Source of the DNA: Prochloron sp. SulCav_FS08_3_32_3330
Lineage (GTDB): Bacteria; Cyanobacteriota; Cyanobacteriia; Cyanobacteriales; DYNF01
Assembly: GCA_020721205.1 (NCBI GenBank)
Contig: DYNF01000002.1
Location: 23,503 to 80,480, forward strand
Length of the DNA: 56,978 bases
Direction of reading: 5' to 3'
Below the pieces are notes generated by a model. It saw only the letters and a program-made list of their open reading frames with translations. It was not told where the DNA came from and made no database searches. The position numbers were made by a program, and so were the translations under genes. This document shows positions 25,317-33,569 of the stretch, piece after piece (within the stretch, counting starts at the first letter, position 1; every line of letters begins with the position of its first letter).

Positions 25317-27362
25317 TTAAGTAATACTAAATACAATCACAAAACCTAAACAAGCGGCGAATACGATTAAGGCGTAAAACTGCGCTCGTCCATTTTCAAA
25401 GTATTTTAAGCCTTCCCCACTAATAATAGTGACTAAGCCTGTTAAGTTAACCGCTCCGTCTACTACTCGGTAGTCTATTTCTAATATTTGTCTGGCTATA
25501 CGACGGCATCCTCTCACAAATACGCTGTCATAAAGCTCGTCAAAATACCATTTTTTGAGGGAAAATTGATATAATTTCGGATATTTAGCGGCGATCGCGC
25601 TAACGTCAATTTTACCTTGAGAATAGGCTAAAAATGCCATGGTAATACCTACAACGGCGATCGCAACCGATAAACCACCCATGATCAAAAATTCATTCCA
25701 GCTAAAATGCTCGGCGGCGTGTTTGATCACTTTTTCGGCGGTTTCACCCGGTGCAAAAATGAAAGCCTCAAATTTATTATTCCAAGGTACTCCTAAAAGT
25801 CCGATGAATACTGAGGGTACTGCTAACGCCATTAAAGCAAAAGTCATGGTTAAAGGTGACTCATGAGGCTCATGGCTATGATGACCATGATCATGATTTA
25901 ATTCTGATGGATCCATCGCACCCGGACCGAAAGCGGGAACTCCGGCTTGAATTAATAATTCTTCTTTAATTTCGGAATTATTACCTCTGAATTTACCTTC
26001 AAATGTCAAGAAATACATCCGAAACATATAGAAAGCGGTTAAACCTGCGGTTAACCAACCTACTAACCAAAGTCCAGTATTTGCTTTAAATGCTAATCCT
26101 AAAATTTCGTCTTTTGACCAAAAACCAGCAAAGGGCGGAATACCACAGATCGCTAAAGTACCGATTAAAAAGGTAGTGGAAGTAATGGGCATATACTTGC
26201 GTAAACCGCCCATTAAACGCATATCTTGAGCTAAAACGGGGTCATGTCCCACTACGCCTTCCATGCCGTGAATAACCGAGCCTGAGCAAAGGAATAACAT
26301 CGCTTTAAAGTAGGCATGAGTCATAAGGTGAAATAATCCGGCGGTATAGCCTCCAATCCCCATTGCCATTACCATGTAACCTAGTTGGGAAACGGTGGAA
26401 TAAGCTAAACCTTTTTTTATATCGTTTTGGGTAAGGGCGATCGTCGCTCCTAAAAACGCTGTAAATGCTCCTGTCCATGCAATAACCGTCATTGCTGAGG
26501 GAATTTGCTCAAATACGGGATACATTCTCGCAATTAAAAACACACCCGCCGCTACCATCGTTGCCGCATGGATTAAAGCTGAGATGGGGGTAGGACCTTC
26601 CATCGCATCGGGAAGCCATACATGGAGGGGAAATTGAGCGGATTTTGCTACAGGTCCTAAAAACACCAAAATGGCAAATAAAGTGGCTAAACCTACACTT
26701 AAACTGCCACTGGCGACGAGATCGTGAAGGCGATCGCCCATAATGGTGAAGTCAAAGCTTTTGGTAGCCCAATATAAGCCTAACATTCCCAAAAGTAAGC
26801 CAAAATCACCTACACGGTTAACAACAAAAGCCTTTTGACAAGCATATGCCGCCGCTTGGCGATCGTACCAAAAACCGATTAAGAGGTAGGAAGAAACCCC
26901 TACCAACTCCCAAAATATATAAATTTGTACGAGATTAGGGCTAACCACTAAGCCCAACATGGAAAAACTAAAAATGCTTAAATAGGCGTAAAATCTAACA
27001 TAACCGGGATCATGAGCCATATAACCATCGGTATAGATCATCACCAATAACGCCACTGTAGTTACAATTGCTAACATGACGGCGGTTAAATGATCAATGG
27101 TGTAGCCCATACTTAAGTGAAAATCTCCTGCCGATGCCCATTCAAACATCATGGTATAAGCAGGATGCCCTTGGATCTGACTCCATAAAATGGCAAAAGA
27201 ATGTACCGTTGCGATCGCTAATAAAGAGATAATAAAAACGGCGTTAAGTTGTCTAAGTTTATTAGTGGTTTGATTGACGGAAATTAAGCCAATCCCTACC
27301 AGTGTCGCACCGATCAGGGGTAACACTGGGATTAACCACGCATATTGATATAGGGACTCCAT
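25317..27362 (-). CDS. ndhF: NAD(P)H-quinone oxidoreductase subunit 5 (NdhF)
   Basis: NdhF is a membrane proton-pumping subunit of NDH-1, which feeds electrons from ferredoxin to plastoquinone for respiration and cyclic electron flow. The 681-residue length and MESLYQYAWLIPVLPLIGA match NdhF1. About 15 hydrophobic segments are visible, including the conserved VFLGPVAKSAQFPLHVWLPDAMEGPTPISALIHAATMVAAG region, which spans residues near 225-270. A His-rich loop (DHGHHSHEPHE) lies near residue 500. The gene is intact, but pieces of its 5' and 3' ends are duplicated elsewhere in the window. Confidence 0.97.
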   Translation of the reverse strand: MESLYQYAWLIPVLPLIGATLVGIGLISVNQTTNKLRQLNAVFIISLLAIATVHSFAILWSQIQGHPAYTMMFEWASAGDFHLSMGYTIDHLTAVMLAIVTTVALLVMIYTDGYMAHDPGYVRFYAYLSIFSFSMLGLVVSPNLVQIYIFWELVGVSSYLLIGFWYDRQAAAYACQKAFVVNRVGDFGLLLGMLGLYWATKSFDFTIMGDRLHDLVASGSLSVGLATLFAILVFLGPVAKSAQFPLHVWLPDAMEGPTPISALIHAATMVAAGVFLIARMYPVFEQIPSAMTVIAWTGAFTAFLGATIALTQNDIKKGLAYSTVSQLGYMVMAMGIGGYTAGLFHLMTHAYFKAMLFLCSGSVIHGMEGVVGHDPVLAQDMRLMGGLRKYMPITSTTFLIGTLAICGIPPFAGFWSKDEILGLAFKANTGLWLVGWLTAGLTAFYMFRMYFLTFEGKFRGNNSEIKEELLIQAGVPAFGPGAMDPSELNHDHGHHSHEPHESPLTMTFALMALAVPSVFIGLLGVPWNNKFEAFIFAPGETAEKVIKHAAEHFSWNEFLIMGGLSVAIAVVGITMAFLAYSQGKIDVSAIAAKYPKLYQFSLKKWYFDELYDSVFVRGCRRIARQILEIDYRVVDGAVNLTGLVTIISGEGLKYFENGRAQFYALIVFAACLGFVIVFSIT

Positions 27363-27380
27363 AATTTAATTTTTAATCTG

Positions 27381-27476
27381 TTTGGAGAATTACGTTACCT
27401 ATTGTGACATATACATGGCGATCGAGGGGAATAAATACTTATGATTAGTTTAAGGTTTCCTTACTTGAGTTAAAAT
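27381..27476. repeat. ndhF upstream repeat, copy 1
   Basis: This ~95-bp unit runs from TTTGGAGAATTACGTTA to TTACTTGAGTTAAAAT and contains GCGATCGAGGGGAATAAATA. It is the native upstream region of ndhF. Copies 2 (29712-29804) and 3 (32284-32379) differ by only a few bases. Each copy precedes a plus-strand cargo block, with a TATAAT- or TACAAT-like hexamer soon after its right end. Confidence 0.88.
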
Positions 27477-27517
27477 CTATGTATAATTAAGCTCAGATAA
27501 AGTATGTAGGTTTAAAT

Positions 27518-28723
27518 ATGAAATTACTTAGAGTTCAAGTTCCTCAATTTAGGGTTTTAAAAGATGTTGATCTTAGTTTTGAAAAGGATTTTGTACCTTC
27601 TATTTTTCCATTAGGTAGTTTAAATGGTGGCGGGAAAAGTACCCTTTTACAATTAATTTTTGGTTTATTACATTGTTCTTCTGATCCAGAAAGATTACCT
27701 TATCTTCAAAATTTATTAGCAAGTTTTAAGGTAAAAAATAGCGAAGAAATGCAAACTATTGCTAAGTTTGAAATTTTAGATGATGATCAAGTTTTTGAAG
27801 TTGAATTTTTAAGTTTTCATAAAGAATCAGTAAAGTCTGAATCATTTAATATTTTGTTAGAGTCAGAAATAAATCCCGAAACAAAAAGAAAACAAGTAAT
27901 AAAAACATCAGGCACTCTTGATATTTTTACAGAAACAATAAGTAGTTTTTTAAAAAGAAAGAATATGTTATATATAACATATTTTCTTACAAGAAAATAT
28001 GGTACAGACTTAGTAAATTATCCTTGTGCCTTAGCCTGTAAAATTAATTCATTAAATCAAGTTATAAATATACAGACATTTCTTAAAAATTTATCTAATA
28101 AAATTTTTCTTATAGCTCCTTCTAGTCAAGTTTTCCATTTTATTGAAAAAGAACAAACAAGATTGTTATTCAATAAAGAAAAAGCTTATAGTCAATATCA
28201 AATAAGTCTTGATGAAGTCAAAACAAATTTACCTAACTTTTTTACTTATGATTTTATTGCTGTTAATCAAATTGTTAAACTATTTGAAAATGCAAGAGAT
28301 AAAGATTTTCAGAAAGCAGTTAAAACTGGAGAATATGGTAATAGTTATCAAAAATTATTAAATGATCTAAATCTATTATTTTCTCCTAAAAAAATAAATG
28401 TTACTCCTGATCTTAATGGCGTTACTTTTAAAATGAAAATAGATGGAGAAGAAATAGAATTATATCCAGAAGATTTAAGTCATGGGGAATTAAAAAGAAT
28501 TAGTATTTATGCTTGGCTCAAAAGTCAAAATATTGAAAATTCTATTATCTTAATGGATGAAATTGAAAACGGTTTTCATCCTGATTGGCATTATCAAATT
28601 ATCTCAGATTTAGAAGAATGGTCGCCTACTAATCAATATATTCTTGCTACCCATTCTTATGAATTATGTCAAGCACTTACCCCTTCTCATGTTAAAGAAT
28701 TAAGTCCTAAATTATTAAAATAA
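27518..28723 (+). CDS. AAA15-type ATPase of a two-gene putative defence unit
   Basis: This 401-residue protein has the split ATPase head of the OLD/RecF/AAA15 group. The P-loop is S34-LNGGGKST (serine where the first glycine normally stands). A long, Lys/Glu/Phe-rich middle follows. The last 85 residues hold an ABC-like signature LSHGELKRI, Walker B SIILMDEIENGFHP and the switch ILATHS. Such ATPases pair with a TOPRIM-like nuclease in OLD, Gabija and PARIS defence. The next gene, 18 bp downstream, has TOPRIM-like acidic motifs, which fits. The function is inferred, not shown. Confidence 0.75.
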   Translation: MKLLRVQVPQFRVLKDVDLSFEKDFVPSIFPLGSLNGGGKSTLLQLIFGLLHCSSDPERLPYLQNLLASFKVKNSEEMQTIAKFEILDDDQVFEVEFLSFHKESVKSESFNILLESEINPETKRKQVIKTSGTLDIFTETISSFLKRKNMLYITYFLTRKYGTDLVNYPCALACKINSLNQVINIQTFLKNLSNKIFLIAPSSQVFHFIEKEQTRLLFNKEKAYSQYQISLDEVKTNLPNFFTYDFIAVNQIVKLFENARDKDFQKAVKTGEYGNSYQKLLNDLNLLFSPKKINVTPDLNGVTFKMKIDGEEIELYPEDLSHGELKRISIYAWLKSQNIENSIILMDEIENGFHPDWHYQIISDLEEWSPTNQYILATHSYELCQALTPSHVKELSPKLLK

Positions 28724-28741
28724 AAATTAATTTTTATAGTT

Positions 28742-29704
28742 ATGAGTTTAAATGAAGAACAACTAAAACAACATTGTGAATATATTATTAAATCACGCCG
28801 TATTAGAGATAGAATTGTAGTTTTATGTGAAGGAAAAATTAATTTAGATTATGATCAATCTTTATCTCCTCAATCTTATAAAAGAATGGAAGAAATGCCT
28901 GATGCTAATTTTTATAAAGCTTGTATTCCTGATACATGGAGGACTCAAAAAATTCTTACACCTCAATTTTTTAATTGTGGTAATTGTGGTAATGTAATTG
29001 ATAGCTATTTTCAATTATTAGAAATTCATCAAGAAAATCCTGATAATTCTTATTTAACTCCTGATAAATTAGTAGCTATTATTGATTTAGATATTCAACA
29101 ACAAACAATAAATTATGATTATCCTTTTGCTAATAAAGAGGAAATTTTTAATCATCTTTATGAAAAAGGCAAAGTAAAAATAGCTAATCTTGATCAACAT
29201 TATATTTTTGTCACCGGATTAATTCATAAGGAAGCTTATTTTATTGTGCCAGAATTACAAGATTTTTTTGATAATTATATATATCCTCTAGTTTTTAATA
29301 AAAATACTTTAAAATTAGATGATATTTATCTCAATATGTCTAATGATTTAATTAATGATTCTGATATTAAAGATAATTTAATAAATGTTAAGCAAAGAAT
29401 TAGTTATTGTCAAGGTTTAGAACTTACTAATATTAATAAGATTCAAGATAGTTGGCAAACTCATTTTAACAATGTTAATGATGAACAAAAGAAAGAATTA
29501 ATTAGGGCTTTATTAATGATTAAAAAAGTTAAAGAATATTGGCATCAAATTTCCCAAGATAATTCCACTAATTTACAAATTAATGAAATGCAATTTAGAG
29601 AACAACTATCTTTGGAAATAGCTAAAAAATTTTATGCTAAACAAGAATATAATGAAGATAATCATATTAGAGCATTTTTTGAAAGATTAGCTCAACTTGT
29701 TTAA
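28742..29704 (+). CDS. TOPRIM-like partner of the ATPase (AriB/OLD-like)
   Basis: I do not recognise a named family, but the layout suggests a TOPRIM/DUF4435-like nuclease. RIVVLCEGKIN carries E30 after a hydrophobic strand. LVAIIDLDIQQQ carries D115 and D117 after a second strand, the E...DxD pattern of TOPRIM enzymes. A CxxC-like NCGNCGN (residues 78-84) lies between them. The C-terminal half is helical and charged. The 320-residue gene starts 18 bp after the ATPase stop. The pair resembles AriA-AriB of PARIS in composition, but equivalence is unproven. Confidence 0.6.
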   Translation: MSLNEEQLKQHCEYIIKSRRIRDRIVVLCEGKINLDYDQSLSPQSYKRMEEMPDANFYKACIPDTWRTQKILTPQFFNCGNCGNVIDSYFQLLEIHQENPDNSYLTPDKLVAIIDLDIQQQTINYDYPFANKEEIFNHLYEKGKVKIANLDQHYIFVTGLIHKEAYFIVPELQDFFDNYIYPLVFNKNTLKLDDIYLNMSNDLINDSDIKDNLINVKQRISYCQGLELTNINKIQDSWQTHFNNVNDEQKKELIRALLMIKKVKEYWHQISQDNSTNLQINEMQFREQLSLEIAKKFYAKQEYNEDNHIRAFFERLAQLV

Positions 29705-29711
29705 TCTATAT

Positions 29712-29804
29712 TTTGGAGAATTACGTTAACTATTGTGACATACCCAGAGCGATCGAGGGGAATAAATACTTATGATTAGTTTAAGGTTTCCTTACTTGAG
29801 TTAG
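29712..29804. repeat. ndhF upstream repeat, copy 2
   Basis: TTTGGAGAATTACGTTAACT to CTTACTTGAGTTA repeats the ndhF upstream unit. It starts 8 bp after the stop of the ATPase/TOPRIM pair and precedes the second cargo block. TACAAT at 29813-29818 follows. Confidence 0.88.
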
Positions 29805-29848
29805 ATTGATGGTACAATAGAAAGAAAATTATTTTAAATTGATCCTTA

Positions 29849-29953
29849 ATGAATTTTGAAATTATTAGTAATATTACCAATATTGAAGTTATTGCTGTTA
29901 ATAACTCAATTCGTGATTTAGAAAGATTAAATAAAACTTATGGAAAAAGTTAA
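29849..29953 (+). pseudogene. Truncated remnant of a conserved small protein
   Basis: The 34-residue frame MNFEIISNITNIEVIAVNNS, IRDLERLNKTYGKS matches the front of a cyanobacterial small protein that I recall continuing with a G-RWRKLKG segment. Here it stops at that point. The next gene begins inside it at 29940, so a deletion probably joined the two. I cannot assign a function. Confidence 0.55.
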
Positions 29954-30161
29954 TTTTGCAGTTTGTATTAATAATAAAGATTATCCTGTGGCTTTAGAAT
30001 TGCATAAAATTTATGCAGTTTTACCTGATGAAGAAGCCCTCAAAGATGGTGATTTAAGAATTATTGATAATAGTGGAGAAGATTATCTTTATCCTGCTGA
30101 TTATTTTGTGGTTGTAGAATTACCTACGATTATTCAAGAGTCTGTTTTAGCTACAGTTTAA
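29940..30161 (+). CDS. Conserved cyanobacterial small protein
   Basis: This 73-residue protein contains KIYAVLPDEEALKDGDLRII and DNSGEDYLYPADYFVVVELP. The pattern KIY.V.PD..A.....RVID.SGEDYLYP..YF matches a small protein common in cyanobacterial accessory regions. Its function is unknown to me. Its start overlaps the preceding remnant by 14 bp. It has no signal peptide or membrane segment. Confidence 0.65.
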   Translation: MEKVNFAVCINNKDYPVALELHKIYAVLPDEEALKDGDLRIIDNSGEDYLYPADYFVVVELPTIIQESVLATV

Positions 30162-30191
30162 ATAAATTAAAAACTTTAAATCTTGATATTT

Positions 30192-30320
30192 ATGAATCAT
30201 CAAAACATAACATCAGACGGTTTAGAAAATGCTGAATATGAAGGGGACTCTTTTTTAATGTTAAATTTTATTGCTAAAGCTTTAAAAATGAAAGTTGAAA
30301 TTGAATTAATAGCTGTATAA
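30192..30320 (+). pseudogene. HigA-type antitoxin with internal deletion
   Basis: The 42-residue frame starts MNHQNITSDGLEN and ends LMLNFIAKALKMKVEIELIAV. The start matches the antitoxin at 32924 (N-I-T-S-D-G-L-E). The end matches the usual HigA/XRE antitoxin C-terminus, which the 32924 copy lacks. The helix-turn-helix core is missing. I read it as a deletion derivative, not a working repressor. Confidence 0.6.
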
Positions 30321-30461
30321 TTTTAGTGAATAATTGATGATCACTTTAGCCATATTTTCTAAACTAATTAAAAACTCTTAAAATTTCGATAGTATAGCTT
30401 AAATTAGATCAATCTGATATAATAATGATTAAAATTTAAAATATTTTCTTAATCTAAAAAT

Positions 30462-30668
30462 ATGCGTTATAAAGTTAATCTTAAACTAACAGATGAAGGT
30501 TACACCGTTTGGTGTCCTATTTTACCCGGATGTGCTTCTCAAGGTGACACCAAAGAAGAAGCATTAATTAATATTCAAGATGCGATCGAATCCTATTTAG
30601 AAGTGCTGGAAGAAATTAATAAAGATGTTGAATCTTGTTATGTGGAAGTGGAATTAAATCATGCCTAA
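30462..30668 (+). CDS. hicB: HicB-family antitoxin
   Basis: HicB neutralises the HicA mRNA interferase. The 68-residue partial-RNase-H-fold sequence YKVNLKLTDEGYTVWCPILP, GCASQGDTKEEALINIQDAI is the family pattern. There is no C-terminal DNA-binding domain, as in the short HicB form. hicB precedes hicA and overlaps it by 8 bp, the order common in cyanobacteria. A TATAAT-like run upstream (about 30417) may be its promoter. Confidence 0.9.
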   Translation: MRYKVNLKLTDEGYTVWCPILPGCASQGDTKEEALINIQDAIESYLEVLEEINKDVESCYVEVELNHA

Positions 30669-30873
30669 ATTATCAGGAATTAATCATAAAAGAGCAATTA
30701 AAGCTTTTGAAAAAGCAGGTTTTAATATTATTCGTCAAGGTAAACATATTACCATGAGCGATGGCATACATATTGTTACAATTCCTAGAGCAAATCCCAT
30801 TAATGCCTATACAATGGGAACAATTATTCAAGGCTCTGGTATGACAATTTCACAATTCAAACAACTTCTTTAA
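30661..30873 (+). CDS. hicA: HicA-family mRNA interferase toxin
   Basis: HicA is a small dsRBD-like RNase that cleaves mRNA. The 70-residue protein starts MPKLSGINHKRAIKAFEKAG and carries the catalytic histidine in RQGKHITM. The C-terminal GTIIQGSGMTISQFKQLL is typical. The gene looks intact and overlaps hicB, so this pair is probably functional. Confidence 0.92.
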   Translation: MPKLSGINHKRAIKAFEKAGFNIIRQGKHITMSDGIHIVTIPRANPINAYTMGTIIQGSGMTISQFKQLL

Positions 30874-30911
30874 TATATAGTTAAATAGTAATTAAAATTA
30901 AAATTAAAATT

Positions 30912-32168
30912 ATGAAAATACAATTAAAATCTGAATTTAGCTTGTCTAATAATAGTTTTTTATATTCTGATTATGATGATTTGATGTTGCGTGGTATTTA
31001 TACACAAATTATGCTTGATATATCTGAGACTTTAACTGAAGAAGAATATTACGAAAAAGAAGCTATGGATGATGATATGCTAACAGAAATTGGTGAAATA
31101 ATTTGTTATCGCTTTGACTTAAAGTATTCTCAAAACGATTTGTATTATGTTGCTGATAATTATAATGAAGATTTACACCAAATAGCGAGGTTTTTTTTCT
31201 ATCAAGAAGGAAAAGAGTTGTTAGAAGAAGAAATTATAGCTAACACAATCTATTATATCAATGATGTTTTTATTAAACCGGAATATCGAGGAAAAAACTA
31301 TGGATTATATGCAGTCGCACTACTACTAGAAAGTATTGCTTCTGAACAATTAGTTAGTTGTCATCCCGCCCCAATGAGAGATTATAAAGACAAATATTCA
31401 GAGGAGAAAGGAAAGATTTTACTAAGAAAATATTGGTCTAAACTTGGTTTAGATCGGTATGAGAAAAAACATAATATTTTATGGAGTTCAGAATGGGAAA
31501 TGCCAAAATGGATTAGAAAAAAACTTTTTCCAGACTTTGAAGATAATGAAGATTCTATAATTGAAAAAATTTTATCTGATGTTAATTCAGATAAAGATAA
31601 TTTAGTTAAGCAAGAGGATAATGTAACGATGACAGAAGAAGAAAAAGATAATCTTTTATTCGCTTTTTGGGAATATCTAAGATGTATCGAAAATTACGCA
31701 CCTGAAAGATACTCAAAAACTTTATATTCTTATCTGACACATTATTATAGTTATAGTGAATTACTACTAAAACAATTCGACATTAATGAAATATCAGAAT
31801 TGGTTAAACCTCTTTTAAATAAGAAAGGAGAACCAATGTTCACTCAACAAGAAATTGAGACTTTTCATGATGCTATCAAATTTGCTTTTAGTAATGATCC
31901 GAAAAAAGTGGTTAATTATTTATGTACAATTGAATATCATTTTCCTAAAAAAAATTCTAACGAAGAAGTTAAAATTACTTGTACATTAAAAGTAAAATGT
32001 ATTTCTAATGAATATTTAAAATTATCAGAAGATAATGGGGAATATTATCAATATATAAATGATATAGTGGAAAAATTACTTTATGAGCATTATTTAGACC
32101 CAAATTTATTAGACCCAGAAAATTATTGGCACTTTCAAGATTTAGATTATAAACTTTTAGATGAATAA
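30912..32168 (+). CDS. GNAT-like acyltransferase with unknown C-terminal half
   Basis: The 418-residue protein shows a weak GNAT fold in residues 1-180. INDVFIKPEYRGKNYGLYAV resembles the beta4-alpha3 acetyl-CoA loop (R-G-K-x-Y-G). SCHPAPMRDY and YWSKLGLDRY follow. Residues 200-418 are acidic and helical and I do not recognise them. It follows hicBA in the second cargo block. Standalone acetyltransferase toxins exist, but this one is far longer, so I make no toxin claim. Confidence 0.5.
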   Translation: MKIQLKSEFSLSNNSFLYSDYDDLMLRGIYTQIMLDISETLTEEEYYEKEAMDDDMLTEIGEIICYRFDLKYSQNDLYYVADNYNEDLHQIARFFFYQEGKELLEEEIIANTIYYINDVFIKPEYRGKNYGLYAVALLLESIASEQLVSCHPAPMRDYKDKYSEEKGKILLRKYWSKLGLDRYEKKHNILWSSEWEMPKWIRKKLFPDFEDNEDSIIEKILSDVNSDKDNLVKQEDNVTMTEEEKDNLLFAFWEYLRCIENYAPERYSKTLYSYLTHYYSYSELLLKQFDINEISELVKPLLNKKGEPMFTQQEIETFHDAIKFAFSNDPKKVVNYLCTIEYHFPKKNSNEEVKITCTLKVKCISNEYLKLSEDNGEYYQYINDIVEKLLYEHYLDPNLLDPENYWHFQDLDYKLLDE

Positions 32169-32216
32169 TCTTTTTATAATCATTATCACAACAGATTACA
32201 CAAATACTGATTAACA

Positions 32217-32379
32217 GGAGAGCAACTCAAATTAATTTTATTTTTAATCATTAAATTTAAAATAGTTGCCCACCTTACAGTATTTTGGAGAATTACGTTA
32301 ACTATTGTGACATACCCAGAGCGATCGAGGGGAATAAATACTTATTATTAGTTTAAGGTTTCATTACTTGAGTTAAAAT
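32217..32379. repeat. GTAGGGTGGG-type palindrome and ndhF upstream repeat, copy 3
   Basis: A palindrome with arms near 32217-32227 and 32264-32277 (AGTTGCCCACCTTA) ends the second cargo block. The third ndhF upstream unit follows at 32284-32379, nearly identical to copy 2 through GATCGAGGGGAATAAATACT and diverging slightly after TTATTATTAG. It precedes the higBA remnant. Confidence 0.85.
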
Positions 32380-32414
32380 TACAATGAATTGATTTTATGT
32401 TAAAGTCTTAAATT

Positions 32415-32927
32415 ATGCCTAAAATAAAAATTATTTTCTATCAAGATGAAAAAGGAAATGTTCCTATTTTAAAATGGCTTGACAGTTTACCAAACAAATT
32501 ACAAACAAAATGTTTTGTTAAATTAGAAAGATTAGCTGAACTTGGCTATGAATTGAGAAGACCTGAAGCAGATTTTTTACGAGATAAAATTTATGAATTA
32601 AGAATTGGTTTTCAAGGGAATAATTATCGTATACTTTATTTTTTCTAAGTAGGTGGTCATAAATAAAGTAACAAAAAGAAGATAGTTCGTAGTTGGGCTT
32701 CAGCCCTCCTACCGCAGGGCAGAGGAGGGCTGAAGCCCAACTACGAACTTTTTTAGATAGGACAATATTTATGACCACCTACTTATCAAAATCAAGCTGT
32801 GGTTATTTCTCATGGTATAATTAAAGAACAAAAAGTTCCACCTTCAGAAATTGACCAAGCAATTAAACATAAAAATAAATTTGAAAAAAATCCTAATTTA
32901 CATACTTATACTCAGGAGTTACTATGA
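32415..32927 (+). pseudogene. HigB/RelE-type toxin gene split by a MITE
   Basis: The 5' part (32415-32648) encodes KIIFYQDEKGNVPILKWLDS and ends NNYRILYFF-stop, a phage Gp49/HigB-like RelE-fold toxin cut short. The 3' part resumes at 32786 as YQNQAVVISHGIIKEQK and ends at TGA 32925-32927. Removing the 138 bp from 32648 to 32785 restores one uninterrupted 124-codon frame. Its stop overlaps the antitoxin ATG as ATGA. The toxin is therefore almost certainly inactive here. Confidence 0.88.
32646..32785. mobile_element. 140-bp MITE with TA target duplication
   Basis: Perfect 20-bp terminal inverted repeats, TAAGTAGGTGGTCATAAATA at 32646-32665 and its reverse complement at 32766-32785, include a TA at each end that fits a target-site duplication of the IS630/Tc1-mariner type. 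The interior is the palindrome GTTCGTAGTTGGGCTTCAGC, repeated in reverse around 32729-32748. The element has no coding capacity and needs a transposase in trans. Confidence 0.9.
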
Positions 32928-33154
32928 ATAACAAAAATATAACATCAGACGGTTTAGAAATTTTATATCAGCGTTATTATGCTAATAATATTGAACGTCA
33001 ATTAGAATTAGAAAAAGCTCGTCTTGATGATCAAGTTGCTAGAAAAATTGCTGAGTTAAAACAAACTTATCATATTTCTAATAAAGCTTTAGCTGAATTA
33101 ATTAATCTTGATGAATCAATGTTAGTGTATTATTTAAACTTCTTTCTGAAATAA
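32924..33154 (+). pseudogene. HigA-type antitoxin, C-terminally truncated
   Basis: The 76-residue frame NITSDGLEILYQRYYANNIE, RQLELEKARLDDQVARKIAE, LKQTYHISNKALAELINLDE is the front of an XRE/HigA antitoxin. The recognition helix and C-terminus are replaced by MLVYYLNFFLK, where the frame runs into the opposite-strand ATPase fragment. The missing C-terminus survives in the copy at 30192. The junction near 33118 marks a rearrangement. Confidence 0.7.
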
Positions 33155-33569
33155 CCCTTAAATAATCACCTCTGGAAATATTTTCATTTTGATTTTCAAG
33201 AAGATTATGTAAAGGATCAAAAATTGAAAATTCTAATTCTAAAAAAATATTATTTAAGCTAATAGTAATTGATCTTTCGTTCCCATTATCATATTTTCCT
33301 AATAAATAAATTTTATGTTCTTTCTTCAAAAATAAACTACTCCATACTTCTGTAAGCATTGATTCGTAAAACTTTTGAGATTCTTTCCTAATATATTTAT
33401 TCAAAAAAATAATAGTAGAAAGATAAGGATTATAAGATAATAATAAAGCCTCTAATAATGAAGTTTTACCTGCATTATTTTTACCTCCAATTAAGTTAAC
33501 TCTAGCTAAATCAGAAATTTTAATTTTCTCAAAACATCGAAAATTTTGAATAACTACATTTGTTTCCAT
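33102..33569 (-). pseudogene. 5' fragment of an AAA15/OLD-like ATPase
   Basis: The 155-residue frame starts METNVVIQNFRCFEKIKISD and has the P-loop GGKNNAGKTSLLEALL near residues 28-43, typical of OLD/AAA15 ATPases. It then stops without signature, Walker B or partner gene. Its broken end meets the broken end of the HigA-like gene. I read it as the front of a deleted defence gene. Confidence 0.75.

Noticed and set aside
25639-25866. 75-codon plus-strand frame inside ndhF
   Set aside because: Antisense shadow of a well-conserved gene, with no motif or ribosome-binding site.
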